Assembly (NCBI GenBank): GCA_016213105.1
Contig: JACRBN010000005.1
Location: 1-64,000, forward strand
Length of the DNA: 64,000 bases
Origin: Chloroflexota bacterium
GTDB taxonomy: Bacteria; Chloroflexota; Anaerolineae; Anaerolineales; Villigracilaceae
Direction: 5' to 3'
In this document: one piece after another, positions 47,138 to 54,756 of the stretch
Layout: the number at the start of each line of letters is the position of its first letter
Numbering within the stretch: position 1 is the first letter of the stretch
Translations under genes and position numbers: made by a program
Notes under the pieces: generated by a model
Database searches by the model: none
The model's input: only the letters and a program-made list of their open reading frames with translations
Told to the model about the DNA's origin: nothing

Positions 47138-48136
47138 ATGAACCGTAAACCGCAAGGCTTGGTGATATCGAAAGCAATGGTTGGATTCCTCCAGTACAAA
47201 GGCGCCGAAGGTCTTGCGCCTGTTACGGTCGCCGGCTATGAGCGCGACCTGGAACTTTGGATCGAGCATATGGGGGATATAGATGTTCTCAAAATCACCC
47301 CACAACATGTTTTGTCCTTCATGAATTTCGTGCGTATGGATTACAAGCCGCGTCGCATCGCAGGGGATAACTCGAAACGGCTTGCTCCGAAAACCGTCTA
47401 CAACATCTATATCAGTCTGGCATCCTTCCTGACCTGGGCAAGTACTGAGTTCGAATTTGCCAATCCCATGAAGGGTGTCCCGCGCCCGCGCGTGCCTGAG
47501 GATACGCCCGTACAGCCGTTCAAGAAAGAGGAGGTTGAGCTTCTGATCAAGGCCTGTGATTTCAGCCAGGAATCCGTGACAGATAAACGGCGAAAGTTCA
47601 GCATGGAGAGGTCAACCGGCAAACGCGATAAAGCTATTTTGTTGACCCTTTTGGATACGGGGCTGCGCGCCAGTGAATTGTGCGCATTACGCATTGCGGA
47701 CGTCGATATGAAAGCGGGTAAGGTTGTGATCCGTCCCGGCGAGGCAGGCAAAGCCAAGGGTGGCAAGGGGCGGATTGTGTACCTTGGGCGATCCGCACGG
47801 AGGTTTATCTGGCGTTACCTGGCGGAACGTGACGATGCGGACGATCCGGAAGCGCCACTTTTTCTTGGTAAATTCCGCCGCCCATTAAATCGCGATGCGT
47901 TGCGTCAGCTCATCAAGGGGTTGGGCACCAAGGCTGGCGTGGCGAAGTGTCATCCACACCGTTTCCGACATACATTTGCCATCACCTATTTGCGTTCGGG
48001 CGGCGATATCTTTACGCTTAAATCGCTGCTTGGGCACGGCAGCCTGGACATGGTGCAACATTACGCCCGCGTCGCGGAGGTGGACGTCGAGCAGGCTCAT
48101 CGGAAGGCCAGCCCGGCGGATAATTGGAGGCTTTGA
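47138..48136 (+). CDS. Tyrosine recombinase/integrase 1
   Basis: A 332-residue phage-integrase-family recombinase. The N-terminal SAM-like DNA-binding domain (about 15-115) precedes the catalytic domain. The first Arg is in LLDTGLRASELCALRI, a Lys lies in the beta hairpin region, HPHRFRHTFAITYL gives H-x-x-R, GHGSLDM supplies the second His, and VQHYARV the catalytic Tyr. Located right after tRNA-Met with a strong ribosome site (AAAAGGAG at 47121), it is the likely integrase of the element. A frame from 47102 lacks a ribosome site. Confidence 0.92.
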   Translation: MNRKPQGLVISKAMVGFLQYKGAEGLAPVTVAGYERDLELWIEHMGDIDVLKITPQHVLSFMNFVRMDYKPRRIAGDNSKRLAPKTVYNIYISLASFLTWASTEFEFANPMKGVPRPRVPEDTPVQPFKKEEVELLIKACDFSQESVTDKRRKFSMERSTGKRDKAILLTLLDTGLRASELCALRIADVDMKAGKVVIRPGEAGKAKGGKGRIVYLGRSARRFIWRYLAERDDADDPEAPLFLGKFRRPLNRDALRQLIKGLGTKAGVAKCHPHRFRHTFAITYLRSGGDIFTLKSLLGHGSLDMVQHYARVAEVDVEQAHRKASPADNWRL

Positions 48137-48161
48137 TTTCGGAGCCTTCCTACCGCTTTTC

Positions 48162-49259
48162 CTATCTTTTTACAAGTAGTCCGGCCGCTATGGTGATGGC
48201 GCGGTGCAGATCGTTCCTGTCCAATTTCGTCAGCAGCCCCTGCAAATCATCTTCCGGTGATTGGCATGGATGGTTGGAGATCTGCCCCAGCAATTTTCCC
48301 CTTTCCATCTCCTCCAGATGAACGTAACGCTCATCGGTAATGGCAATGTTGGCATGCATGAGATTACGGGAAAGGGCGTGGTATTGCGCCATTGTCTGGC
48401 AGTGCTGGAGGCCATAGATTGCATATCCATGTCTGTATTTATGGGGTGACTTGTGTGGCAACCCTGCAGCGGAATCGAGGATTTTCAGCCTGCGGTTCAG
48501 TGCCGTGATGCGGTTTTCGCCAGGCTTGAGATTTGAAAGCCGCTGATCCCCCCAATTCTGTTGGATGGGGGCATACCAGGGATACTCTGGCGGACAATTT
48601 TTTCTGACATATTCATCCCACGCATGGATCCCTTCCAATAATTCCGGGATATGGTGCAGAAAGGTGGTGGCGCTCTGTTTGTTTTTGGTGCTGACGCCCA
48701 GGGACGGTTTTTGCTCGATGTTGGGGTACTCAACCTGCAGATGGACTGCCTTGATTGGCAGACTGGTGGCGGCACCCGCCCTGGCGCCACTGAGGAAGAG
48801 CAGGGCGCTCATCGCCTGGTCGCGCCAGAGGGCGAGGTTACTCCTGTCTATTTTCAACCTGGCAATGGCGAGCGCGTTTTCCAGTGTCACGTATTCGAGA
48901 TTGGTCCCGCAGGGCAGCCTGGGCGGGGTCAGATCCTCGATCCAATACGCCGGCAGGCGGGCATAGGGACGGTGGTGATACAGTTTGGCCCATTTGAAGA
49001 AGGAGCGGGTGGTTTCAATGATCTTCTTTTTGCTCTCCGTGGCAAGCTCAAGTTCATTGATGTATTGTACAAAGGGAGGTTTGATCTGGTCGGCGGTTTC
49101 CAAAGAATGCTCCATCGCCCAAAGAAGCACGCGGCGCAGCCAGAAGCGATAACGTTCCACGCTCTTTTTATTTCTGTTTCTCACAGAAAGCAGGTACTCC
49201 AAATATTCCTGGACGATCAGGTAGTTGCTGCGATTGATGAGTCGGTTAAATTCGTTCAT
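48162..49259 (-). CDS. Tyrosine recombinase-like protein 2
   Basis: A 365-residue protein of the same fold. The N-terminal domain has YLEYLLSVRNRNKKSVERYR. The catalytic Arg is in LLFLSGARAGAATSLP, the H-x-x-R box in HKSPHKYRHGYAIYGL (H-K-Y-R-H), and ALSRNLMHANIAITDERYVH gives the downstream His and the nucleophile Tyr. The sequence is far from protein 1 and the third recombinase. It is convergent with protein 1 (26 bases between stops). ATG 49259 has AAGGAG but a 15-base spacer; a GTG at 49346 would overlap the upstream gene. It may direct a different strand-exchange step. Confidence 0.82.
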   Translation of the reverse strand: MNEFNRLINRSNYLIVQEYLEYLLSVRNRNKKSVERYRFWLRRVLLWAMEHSLETADQIKPPFVQYINELELATESKKKIIETTRSFFKWAKLYHHRPYARLPAYWIEDLTPPRLPCGTNLEYVTLENALAIARLKIDRSNLALWRDQAMSALLFLSGARAGAATSLPIKAVHLQVEYPNIEQKPSLGVSTKNKQSATTFLHHIPELLEGIHAWDEYVRKNCPPEYPWYAPIQQNWGDQRLSNLKPGENRITALNRRLKILDSAAGLPHKSPHKYRHGYAIYGLQHCQTMAQYHALSRNLMHANIAITDERYVHLEEMERGKLLGQISNHPCQSPEDDLQGLLTKLDRNDLHRAITIAAGLLVKR

Positions 49260-49278
49260 GGTTTCTGCTGGTGGCTCC

Positions 49279-49704
49279 TTATCGTCCTGGTGCTGGGTTG
49301 GAGGGTATACGCCCGCCGCGATGGATTGGATGTCCGCAATGGGCACAAGTCCCGCGGGTCATGGTCAGTTTTCCACGCATATGCCGTGTGTGGATGTCCA
49401 GCATTTCCACGGTTTTTCTGCAATGCATACAATATCCTTCGTTGTCCTTCATCTTTCTATGTTTCTGGATGGGCCTTCTGGTCTTTGCGACCCACTTTGA
49501 AAAATCCGTTCCCTGGATCCAGATGTGTCCTTTGGCATCCTTCGAATGTGGAGCGCCATTGGCCAGCCAATCACGCAGCGTGCGTTCCACTGCGTCCAGT
49601 TCTTTGGCCAGTTCATGAACGGTATAGAGCATCGGGAGCAGCCCGGAGGCTTTGACAATCACGGAATGCGGCAGTTTGATCACCGACGGCTTCACTGGGA
49701 GCAC
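49279..49704 (-). CDS. HTH plus DUF5679-type zinc-ribbon protein
   Basis: A 141-residue protein. The N-terminal part has LYTVHELAKELDAVERTLRD, a MerR/excisionase-like helix-turn-helix, with a following short wing region (GHIWIQGTDFSKWVAK). The C-terminal part is a zinc ribbon, GYCMHCRKTVEML then TMTRGTCAHCGHPIHRGGRI, which matches the pattern of DUF5679 (C-x-x-C-R, then G-T-C-x-x-C-G). Together with the recombinase at 48162 it forms a minus-strand pair; it may be the directionality (excisionase) factor. It starts with GTG at 49704, or perhaps the internal ATG at 49632. Confidence 0.75.
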   Translation of the reverse strand: MLPVKPSVIKLPHSVIVKASGLLPMLYTVHELAKELDAVERTLRDWLANGAPHSKDAKGHIWIQGTDFSKWVAKTRRPIQKHRKMKDNEGYCMHCRKTVEMLDIHTRHMRGKLTMTRGTCAHCGHPIHRGGRIPSNPAPGR

Positions 49705-49840
49705 TCCATATCGGTTGTATTTCCACCTGGGCGGTGGATGGACGTGAGGGGATAAATAGATTCGTTTGGCATCATGGTATGCGGCAGAATCTATCTGGGT
49801 GGTAAGTGGGGTGGTTAGTTTGTGTCGCTTAAAAGGGATA

Positions 49841-49883
49841 AAAAAACTCCCCAGTCGGTTTGCCTATTGAGGGCTGACTGGGG
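49841..49883 (-). terminator. Intrinsic terminator of the repressor gene
   Basis: On the minus strand CCCCAGTC (49883-49876) pairs with GACTGGGG (49856-49849), followed by A-G-TTTTTT. The 326-base gap 49705-50030 holds this and otherwise nothing recognisable. Confidence 0.8.
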
Positions 49884-50030
49884 CGCTGGGTGGAAGTGGA
49901 TATGGTTTCTAGAAATTGAGAAAGAATTGGGAATTTGATGTGGTGACTGGAAAGGACGGCGTTATGTCCAGGATTTTGGATAACGTGATTGCCGACTGGT
50001 TCCACACCTGCAGATATTGTCTATGCTTTT

Positions 50031-50393
50031 CTATTGTTGGCTTTTTCCAGACTTTTCATTCTCGACCAATGCATCCAGGAGTTTTTTTGCCATCTCTCGA
50101 CGTGTTGGGTCCTTGATCTGTACGATCTTATCGCTCATCTCCTCGACCCATTCATCTGTATCAGGTTCACTGGGTAACAATCCTGCAACGCGAAAAACCG
50201 TGATGGGGGAAAGTTTAAAGGCTCGCGCAATTTGCCGCAAGGATTTTTCGTCGGGAACTCGTCCGGCTATGTAGTTTGCGATAGCCTGACGGGTTAAGCC
50301 CGATTTTCGAGATAAATCAGCCTGCGACCAATCCCGTTCCTTTAGTTGTTGAATCAACCAGGTTTGAAATTTCTTGTCCATAAGTGTTGACAT
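50031..50393 (-). CDS. XRE-family repressor (cI-like)
   Basis: A 120-residue protein. The helix-turn-helix (about 15-75) contains WSQADLSRKSGLTRQAIANY and SLRQIARAFKLSPITVFRVA, typical XRE helices 2-3 and 5. The C-terminal part is acidic and then helical (EWVEEMSDKIVQIKDPTRRE, KLLDALVENEKSG). No peptidase-type cleavage motif is present, so it is not a LexA/cI-type self-cleaving repressor. It is divergent from the Cro-like gene across three operator-like palindromes and would repress both. The mRNA would be nearly leaderless (TSS near 50400, ATG 50393, or 50381). Confidence 0.88.
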   Translation of the reverse strand: MSTLMDKKFQTWLIQQLKERDWSQADLSRKSGLTRQAIANYIAGRVPDEKSLRQIARAFKLSPITVFRVAGLLPSEPDTDEWVEEMSDKIVQIKDPTRREMAKKLLDALVENEKSGKSQQ

Positions 50394-50400
50394 TTTGTCA
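50385..50400. promoter_or_regulatory. Operator O3, at the repressor gene start
   Basis: TGTTGACA-TTTTGTCA (50385-50400): half-site TGTTGACA with an inverted TGTCA. Overlaps the predicted start of the repressor mRNA. Confidence 0.7.
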
Positions 50401-50405
50401 CAAAA

Positions 50406-50435
50406 ACTATAAACGAAAGATAACTTCAATGTCAA
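50406..50435 (-). promoter_or_regulatory. Repressor-gene promoter
   Basis: On the minus strand TTGACA (50435-50430), spacer 17-18, then TTATAG or TATAGT (50412-50406). The -35 lies in operator O1. Confidence 0.75.
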
Positions 50436-50447
50436 CACCTGTTGACA
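50430..50447. promoter_or_regulatory. Operator O1, shared by both promoters
   Basis: TGTCAACACCTGTTGACA is a perfect 8+2+8 palindrome. Each half contains the -35 TTGACA of one divergent promoter. Confidence 0.85.
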
Positions 50448-50469
50448 GATATATATGTGTGGGTATAAT
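50442..50469 (+). promoter_or_regulatory. Rightward promoter (Cro-like operon)
   Basis: TTGACA (50442-50447), 16-base spacer, TATAAT (50464-50469). Both hexamers are consensus. Confidence 0.85.
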
Positions 50470-50474
50470 TTGAT

Positions 50475-50492
50475 TGTCAACGCTTGTTGACA
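50475..50492. promoter_or_regulatory. Operator O2
   Basis: TGTCAACGCTTGTTGACA, 7+ bp arms like O1, at the rightward transcription start. Confidence 0.8.
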
Positions 50493-50518
50493 AAAATACA
50501 ATAAATGTAGGGAGCCTC

Positions 50519-50776
50519 ATGAACGAAAACATTTCAACAACGCTTAAGCGGGGATTGATTCTTTGGGCCCAGAAGCATGGCGTAACCCCGGCTGTTTTCG
50601 CCGAGAAAATGGATTACGCCTATGCCACAGCCTGGGATTTGATCCGGGGAAAGCGACAGTTCACCCAGGAGGCATTTGGGCGATTTGCCATCGCTTATGG
50701 AACAGATGCTGCTGCTGAGTTGCTGGCTTTGGCGGAGATTTCTGTGGATGTAAAAAATGGGGAGGAGGCCAAGTGA
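50519..50776 (+). CDS. Cro-like/plasmid-type small regulator
   Basis: An 85-residue protein with an XRE-like fold: [40 protein letters not shown]. The recognition helix region is Y-x-x-A-W-D-L-I-R-G. The ATG at 50519 is preceded by AGGGAG. It is divergently transcribed from the repressor and is the first gene of the rightward operon, the position of Cro. The GTG of the next gene overlaps its stop (GTGA). Confidence 0.8.
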   Translation: MNENISTTLKRGLILWAQKHGVTPAVFAEKMDYAYATAWDLIRGKRQFTQEAFGRFAIAYGTDAAAELLALAEISVDVKNGEEAK

Positions 50777-51126
50777 GATTAATCCGATCTCTATCCCTTT
50801 TGTTCCTATCACTGGCGTGTTCACTTACAACCCCGCCGTCAATTTCCCATGATGTGCCGACACAACAGTTGTCCAATAACTATTATTTGGCGACACCAAC
50901 ACAAATCCCTGTTCCCACTCCCCATACAATTCCAGCCACCTGCACAGTATTGGCGCAAGCCCTGCATCTGCGTGAATGCGCAGGTTTGCATTGCACCGTA
51001 CTCACCTGGTTGTCCAAAGGAGATGTTTTGGAAGTTCTGGATGCGGATCAGGATTGGATCAAAGTCACCACCCCTGCCGGACAGAGCGGCTGGGTACATT
51101 CCAAATACTGTGGAGGATCAAAATGA
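50773..51126 (+). CDS. SH3-domain lipoprotein
   Basis: A 117-residue lipoprotein with signal/lipobox FLSLACS (Cys at about 16), a Pro/Thr-rich linker ([16 protein letters not shown]) and a bacterial SH3 domain (about 58-115) with [20 protein letters not shown] and SGWVHSKYC. Bacterial SH3 domains bind peptidoglycan. Starts with GTG at 50773 with GGAGGAGG upstream. It overlaps the next gene (ATGA 51123). It may be a surface protein of the element. Confidence 0.78.
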   Translation: MRLIRSLSLLFLSLACSLTTPPSISHDVPTQQLSNNYYLATPTQIPVPTPHTIPATCTVLAQALHLRECAGLHCTVLTWLSKGDVLEVLDADQDWIKVTTPAGQSGWVHSKYCGGSK

Positions 51127-51896
51127 AAGCTTTGCTCAAGTTTGTGGCGCTGGTTGCCTTCTTCGTAATCGGCGGTGGTCTGCTGGCTTATGCCGCCTCC
51201 CGTTCCCTGGACTTCATCCAGTCCACCCTGCCGGCCAATGACCAGGTGCTGGGCTACTTTGCTTTGCTGGCCACCTCCGGTGGCATGATCGGCTGGCTGC
51301 TGGTCTTCCTGTTTCGGGCGGATGGCATCATCCAGCGCGGCACCTCCCTGCTGATGGTCCTGATCGACTTCCTGGGCGAAGCGGCTCTCTTTACGATGGA
51401 CACGCTCTATCGCTCGGGCGAGAACGGCCTGGTTGGCCGAATGACGCCCGACGAAATCCGCACGGTCATCCTGGGCATGTCTGCCCTGATCGCACTGAAC
51501 ATCTTCGCCACCATCGTTTTCGAACTCGGCAGGACGGAAGTGCTGCGCGAGATCGCCGAAGGCGCCGCGCGCGACCTGGTCCTGTTCAAGGCCCTGGCCC
51601 AGATCGAAAAGGACTCTGAAACCGTGGCGGATGAAATGATGGAGGAAATCGTCGGCCAATGGCGCGGCAGTTTCCGTTCTGCGTTCGGGACAGCGGAAAA
51701 ATTGGGCTTGGGCCGCTATGAGATAAAGGATCAAACCCAGCCCAGACGGGCGCCTGGGCGCGGTCTTTCGATCTGGCCCTTCCTGCGCAAGGGAAAGGCT
51801 TCCAATCCCGTCCCAGCACCTGAACCAGAACAGGTGCCCATCGAAGCCCGCAGGAATGGAAACGGGGCCAAGTCTCCCCAGGAAAACCCTACCTGA
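51123..51896 (+). CDS. Membrane protein with cytosolic tail, unknown
   Basis: A 257-residue membrane protein. Hydrophobic segments lie near 4-25, 45-65 and 120-140, and possibly 75-95. The last ~100 residues are cytosolic: helical (KALAQIEKDSETVADEMMEE), then a basic and proline-rich tail (RRAPGRGLSIWPFLRKGK, NPVPAPEPEQVP). GGAGG precedes the ATG. It is coupled to the lipoprotein gene by ATGA. No similarity to conjugation or phage proteins is recognised; the tail could dock DNA or ParA. Confidence 0.75.
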   Translation: MKALLKFVALVAFFVIGGGLLAYAASRSLDFIQSTLPANDQVLGYFALLATSGGMIGWLLVFLFRADGIIQRGTSLLMVLIDFLGEAALFTMDTLYRSGENGLVGRMTPDEIRTVILGMSALIALNIFATIVFELGRTEVLREIAEGAARDLVLFKALAQIEKDSETVADEMMEEIVGQWRGSFRSAFGTAEKLGLGRYEIKDQTQPRRAPGRGLSIWPFLRKGKASNPVPAPEPEQVPIEARRNGNGAKSPQENPT

Positions 51897-51964
51897 GCCG
51901 GTGGGCCGATGGAGACGGCCTCCTGGATGCGGCGCGGCGCATCGTCCCGCCCACAGCCATTCAG

Positions 51965-52186
51965 GTGGTCAAACGGAGCGCCTCCCGCCTGCCCCATTCT
52001 GCTGAGGCGATGGCGCTCACCGTCAGCGCATTGGGCGCGCTGGATCGGCACACCGGCGTTCACACCCTCAACCTGGAACTGGACGGACAGCCTGTGGCGC
52101 TGGCGCTCATCCAAAACGCGACCTTCAAGCAGGATGAACAAGGCGTCACGGAACTTATCAAAGTAGAAGCGAGGAACACGCCATGA
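51965..52186 (+). CDS. Small protein ahead of parA, start uncertain
   Basis: At least 73 residues: HTGVHTLNLELDGQPVALAL and FKQDEQGVTELIKVEARNTP are the C-terminal part. The frame is open from 51824 and contains coding-like residues before 51965 (GKPYLSRWADGDGLLDAARR), so the real start is probably upstream and overlaps the end of the previous gene. No ATG exists there; CTG 51893 with AGGAAAA upstream is one option. Its stop overlaps the parA ATG (ATGA), so it is the first cistron of a tight parA operon. Confidence 0.5.
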   Translation: MVKRSASRLPHSAEAMALTVSALGALDRHTGVHTLNLELDGQPVALALIQNATFKQDEQGVTELIKVEARNTP

Positions 52187-52959
52187 AAACCATTGTTTTT
52201 GCCAACCAAAAAGGCGGCACAGGCAAGACCACTTCTGTCATCAATGTGGGTGATACGCTGGCCCGTTCAGGAAAACGGGTCCTGATTGTCGATCTGGACC
52301 CGCAGGGACACGCCGCTGTCTCCCTGAATTTGGACCCGGACAACAGCGTCACCAGCTGGCTGGTACATCCAATCCTGAAGGACGAACCCATCACGCTCGA
52401 GCTCACCCGCGGCTGGGTGCGCCCGACGCGGGTCGAAAACCTGTCGCTGCTGCCCGGCAATCAAACCACCGCCAAGGCTCAAAAGATGCTGGCGTTCGAG
52501 GAAAAGCCCATCAACTACATCCGCGACTGTCTGCCGCCCCTGCGGCGCATGGGCTTCGATTATCTGCTTTTCGATACCCCGCCTTCCACGGGCGGCCTGC
52601 AGGAGATGGCCGCCTGGGCTGCGGACCTGGTCGTGATCGTCACCAGCCTGGACTACCTGGCCTCGGACGGGGTCATGAGTTTCGTGGAGCTGCTCAAGCT
52701 GCTGACGGCGGAGAAAAAGTGGAGGGGCAAGCTGGCCGGCCTGCTGCCCACCTTCTACGACGAACAGACCCGTACCACGCGTGAGCAGATGGCCAACCTG
52801 CAAGCTGCCTTCCCCGGCCAGATCTTTGCCCCGATCCATCGCGCCACCCTGCTGCGCGAGGCGTCCGCCGAAGGCCTGACCATCTTCGAAAAGGCCCCAA
52901 CCAGCCGGCCGGCCCGCGAATATCAGGAACTCACCCGCCAATTGGCAAAACTGGAATAG
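52183..52959 (+). CDS. parA: ParA-family partition ATPase
   Basis: A 258-residue ParA/Soj-type Walker ATPase. The deviant Walker A is ANQKGGTGKTTSVINVGDTL (residue 10-20 area), A' is VLIVDLDPQGHAAV, and Walker B is YLLFDTPPSTGG. It segregates low-copy replicons by moving on nucleoid DNA with a partner that binds a centromere. Its gene follows a small coupled cistron and precedes a small basic protein. This is a plasmid-type, not chromosomal (no parB, gidB context), partition gene. Confidence 0.93.
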   Translation: MKTIVFANQKGGTGKTTSVINVGDTLARSGKRVLIVDLDPQGHAAVSLNLDPDNSVTSWLVHPILKDEPITLELTRGWVRPTRVENLSLLPGNQTTAKAQKMLAFEEKPINYIRDCLPPLRRMGFDYLLFDTPPSTGGLQEMAAWAADLVVIVTSLDYLASDGVMSFVELLKLLTAEKKWRGKLAGLLPTFYDEQTRTTREQMANLQAAFPGQIFAPIHRATLLREASAEGLTIFEKAPTSRPAREYQELTRQLAKLE

Positions 52960-52968
52960 GAGACCCAC

Positions 52969-53550
52969 ATGTCCGGACGAAATGCATTCGGAACGGCCGT
53001 AACGAGCGGAACGGTAGCGCATGACCTGCCACTTGCGCAGGAGCGCGAACGAACCCGTACCTGGGAGAAGAGTCATCCTGCGCGCCGCTATCTCATCCCG
53101 GTCGAGGTGCGCGATGAAGTCGTGGCGCTGGCCGAGTGCCTGATGGAAAATGTCGACCCGCTGGCCTGCGTGCTGTTCGATTATGCCGACACCTGCCATA
53201 CGCGCGGGACGCTCAAATTCCAGCCACGGCTCAACCCGCAAGGACGAAAGCACACGCTTGCGTGGGAGGAGGCCGACGAGGAGCCGATACAGATAGCGTC
53301 CCGCCGACACAGACCGACCCGCAAGACCGATACGGGTTACCACTCCCTCAAGGGACAGACCGCCGCGTATCGGCTGGGCGGGGAGCGCCACACCCGGCTC
53401 AAGACCATCGCGGAGGCATACAACCTGCGCCTGGCGGACGTTCTCTCCGCCTTTTTTCGTCACAGCCTGCAAGCCTATCAGGCTGGGAAACTTAAGATCC
53501 GCCGCGAGCCGGTCGTGATGAAACTCCAGGTCAAGGGCTGGTCCGAATGA
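52969..53550 (+). CDS. Probable partition partner or DNA-binding protein
   Basis: A 193-residue basic protein. The middle holds HPARRYLIPVEVRDEVVALA and later a 40-residue Arg/Lys-rich segment (SRRHRPTRKTDTGYHSLKGQ). The C-terminal 70 residues are helical (RHTRLKTIAEAYNLRLADVL), perhaps a ribbon-helix-helix. AGGAGA lies before its ATG. A short intergenic hairpin at 53584 follows the gene, possibly its binding site. The position straight after parA argues for a centromere-binding role. No ParB motif is seen. Confidence 0.6.
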   Translation: MSGRNAFGTAVTSGTVAHDLPLAQERERTRTWEKSHPARRYLIPVEVRDEVVALAECLMENVDPLACVLFDYADTCHTRGTLKFQPRLNPQGRKHTLAWEEADEEPIQIASRRHRPTRKTDTGYHSLKGQTAAYRLGGERHTRLKTIAEAYNLRLADVLSAFFRHSLQAYQAGKLKIRREPVVMKLQVKGWSE

Positions 53551-53583
53551 AATCCTCCAAAAACGAACCTGCGAGTTTCTGCG

Positions 53584-53601
53584 AAATATGGAAGCATATT
53601 T
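53584..53601. repeat. Palindrome AAATATGGAAGCATATTT
   Basis: AAATATG (53584-53590), GAAG and CATATTT (53595-53601), between the partition-partner gene and a recombinase gene. It may be a parS-like or dif-like site. The gap 53551-53826 contains nothing else recognisable. Confidence 0.4.
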
Positions 53602-53826
53602 TTCGACAAGAAAGGCAAATAAGCGTCACGCTTACACATCCGTTTCCCTCCTGCTTCCTTTGGCTTACTGCCCTGATTAGCCTGCCGCTTGCCTTCCCGA
53701 CACAAGCAGGCCAGGGAGCCCCCTGAAAGCCGCCCTGCGACTCGCAGCATGGCCGTTGGAGACCGGCCCGTCCACGGGCTTCCTGATCGTTTTCGCGATG
53801 ATTGAAAAACAGAGGACCGCAACCAG

Positions 53827-54741
53827 ATGATGAACCTTTTCGAAGAATTTCAAAAACACCTGGAGGGGCTCGACCTCTCCACCCTCACCGTGCGCGGCTA
53901 CCTGGCCGACTTGCAACATTTCTCGCGCTGGTTCGAGCAGACCAATGGGGAAGGGCTGGCCGTCGAGCGCATCACTCCCACCGACGTAAAAGAGTATAAG
54001 CACTTCCTGGTCGGTGTGGAGAAACGCAAGGCCAGCACGGTCAACCGCCGCCTGGCGGCCCTGGCAGCCCTGGCCAAATGGGCGCGCCTGGCCGGCCGGA
54101 TCCTGAGCGACCCCACCGAGAACATCAAAGGCATTGCCAACGTGGTGCATGCCCCCAAGTGGCTGGATCGACACGAACAGTACGCCCTGTCGCGCGCCAT
54201 CGAAAACGATTTGCAGTTATCGAAGATGAAATATCCCAAACGCTGGGTGACCCGTAGACGGGATGCCTCCCTGGTGCTGTTCCTGCTCCATACCGGCCTG
54301 CGCTTGAGTGAAGCTGTAGGATTGCATCTGAAGGATGTGCAGCTGTCCGAACGCAAAGGCAGCGTGCTGGTGCGGGAGGGGAAGGGCGGGAAGCAAAGGA
54401 TCGTTCCCCTGAACGCCGAGGCGCGTAAGGCTCTGCTGGAATGGCTGGCGGTCCGTCCCGCAGGCGAATTCCTGTGGACAGTGGTCGAAGGTCAACACGA
54501 ACAGGCCCTGAGCGGGCGGGCTGTCCAGCGCATCCTGCATCGCTACGGAAAGGCAGCCAGGATCGAGGAACTGACCCCGCATGTCTGCCGCCATACCTTT
54601 GCCAAGAACCTGGTGGATCATGAGGTTGGATTGGAGAAGGTCGCCGCCCTGCTTGGGCACGCCAACCTGAACACCACTCGTATTTACGTCACTCCCAGCA
54701 CACGCGATCTGGAACAGGCTGTGGAACACCTGGCCCAATAA
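53827..54741 (+). CDS. Tyrosine recombinase 3 (XerC/D-like)
   Basis: A 304-residue XerC/D-type recombinase. The N-terminal SAM-like domain contains LSTLTVRGYLADLQHFSRWF. The catalytic set is LLHTGLRLSEAVGL (Arg), KGGKQRIVPL (Lys hairpin), HVCRHTFAKNLVDH (H-x-x-R), LLGHANLNTTRIYV (His, then Tyr in R-I-Y). Xer-like proteins resolve replicon multimers. Preceded by tandem ATGs at 53827/53830 with AGAGGA upstream. It is encoded between partition and replication genes, as in a plasmid-type resolution module. Confidence 0.9.
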   Translation: MMNLFEEFQKHLEGLDLSTLTVRGYLADLQHFSRWFEQTNGEGLAVERITPTDVKEYKHFLVGVEKRKASTVNRRLAALAALAKWARLAGRILSDPTENIKGIANVVHAPKWLDRHEQYALSRAIENDLQLSKMKYPKRWVTRRRDASLVLFLLHTGLRLSEAVGLHLKDVQLSERKGSVLVREGKGGKQRIVPLNAEARKALLEWLAVRPAGEFLWTVVEGQHEQALSGRAVQRILHRYGKAARIEELTPHVCRHTFAKNLVDHEVGLEKVAALLGHANLNTTRIYVTPSTRDLEQAVEHLAQ

Positions 54742-54756
54742 CATCAAGGAGATCTC

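Noticed and set aside
53827-54741. Recombinase 3 as the integron integrase of the cassette array
   Set aside because: It lies 38 kb away, within a plasmid-type module, and no IntI-specific extra helix is apparent between its catalytic boxes.
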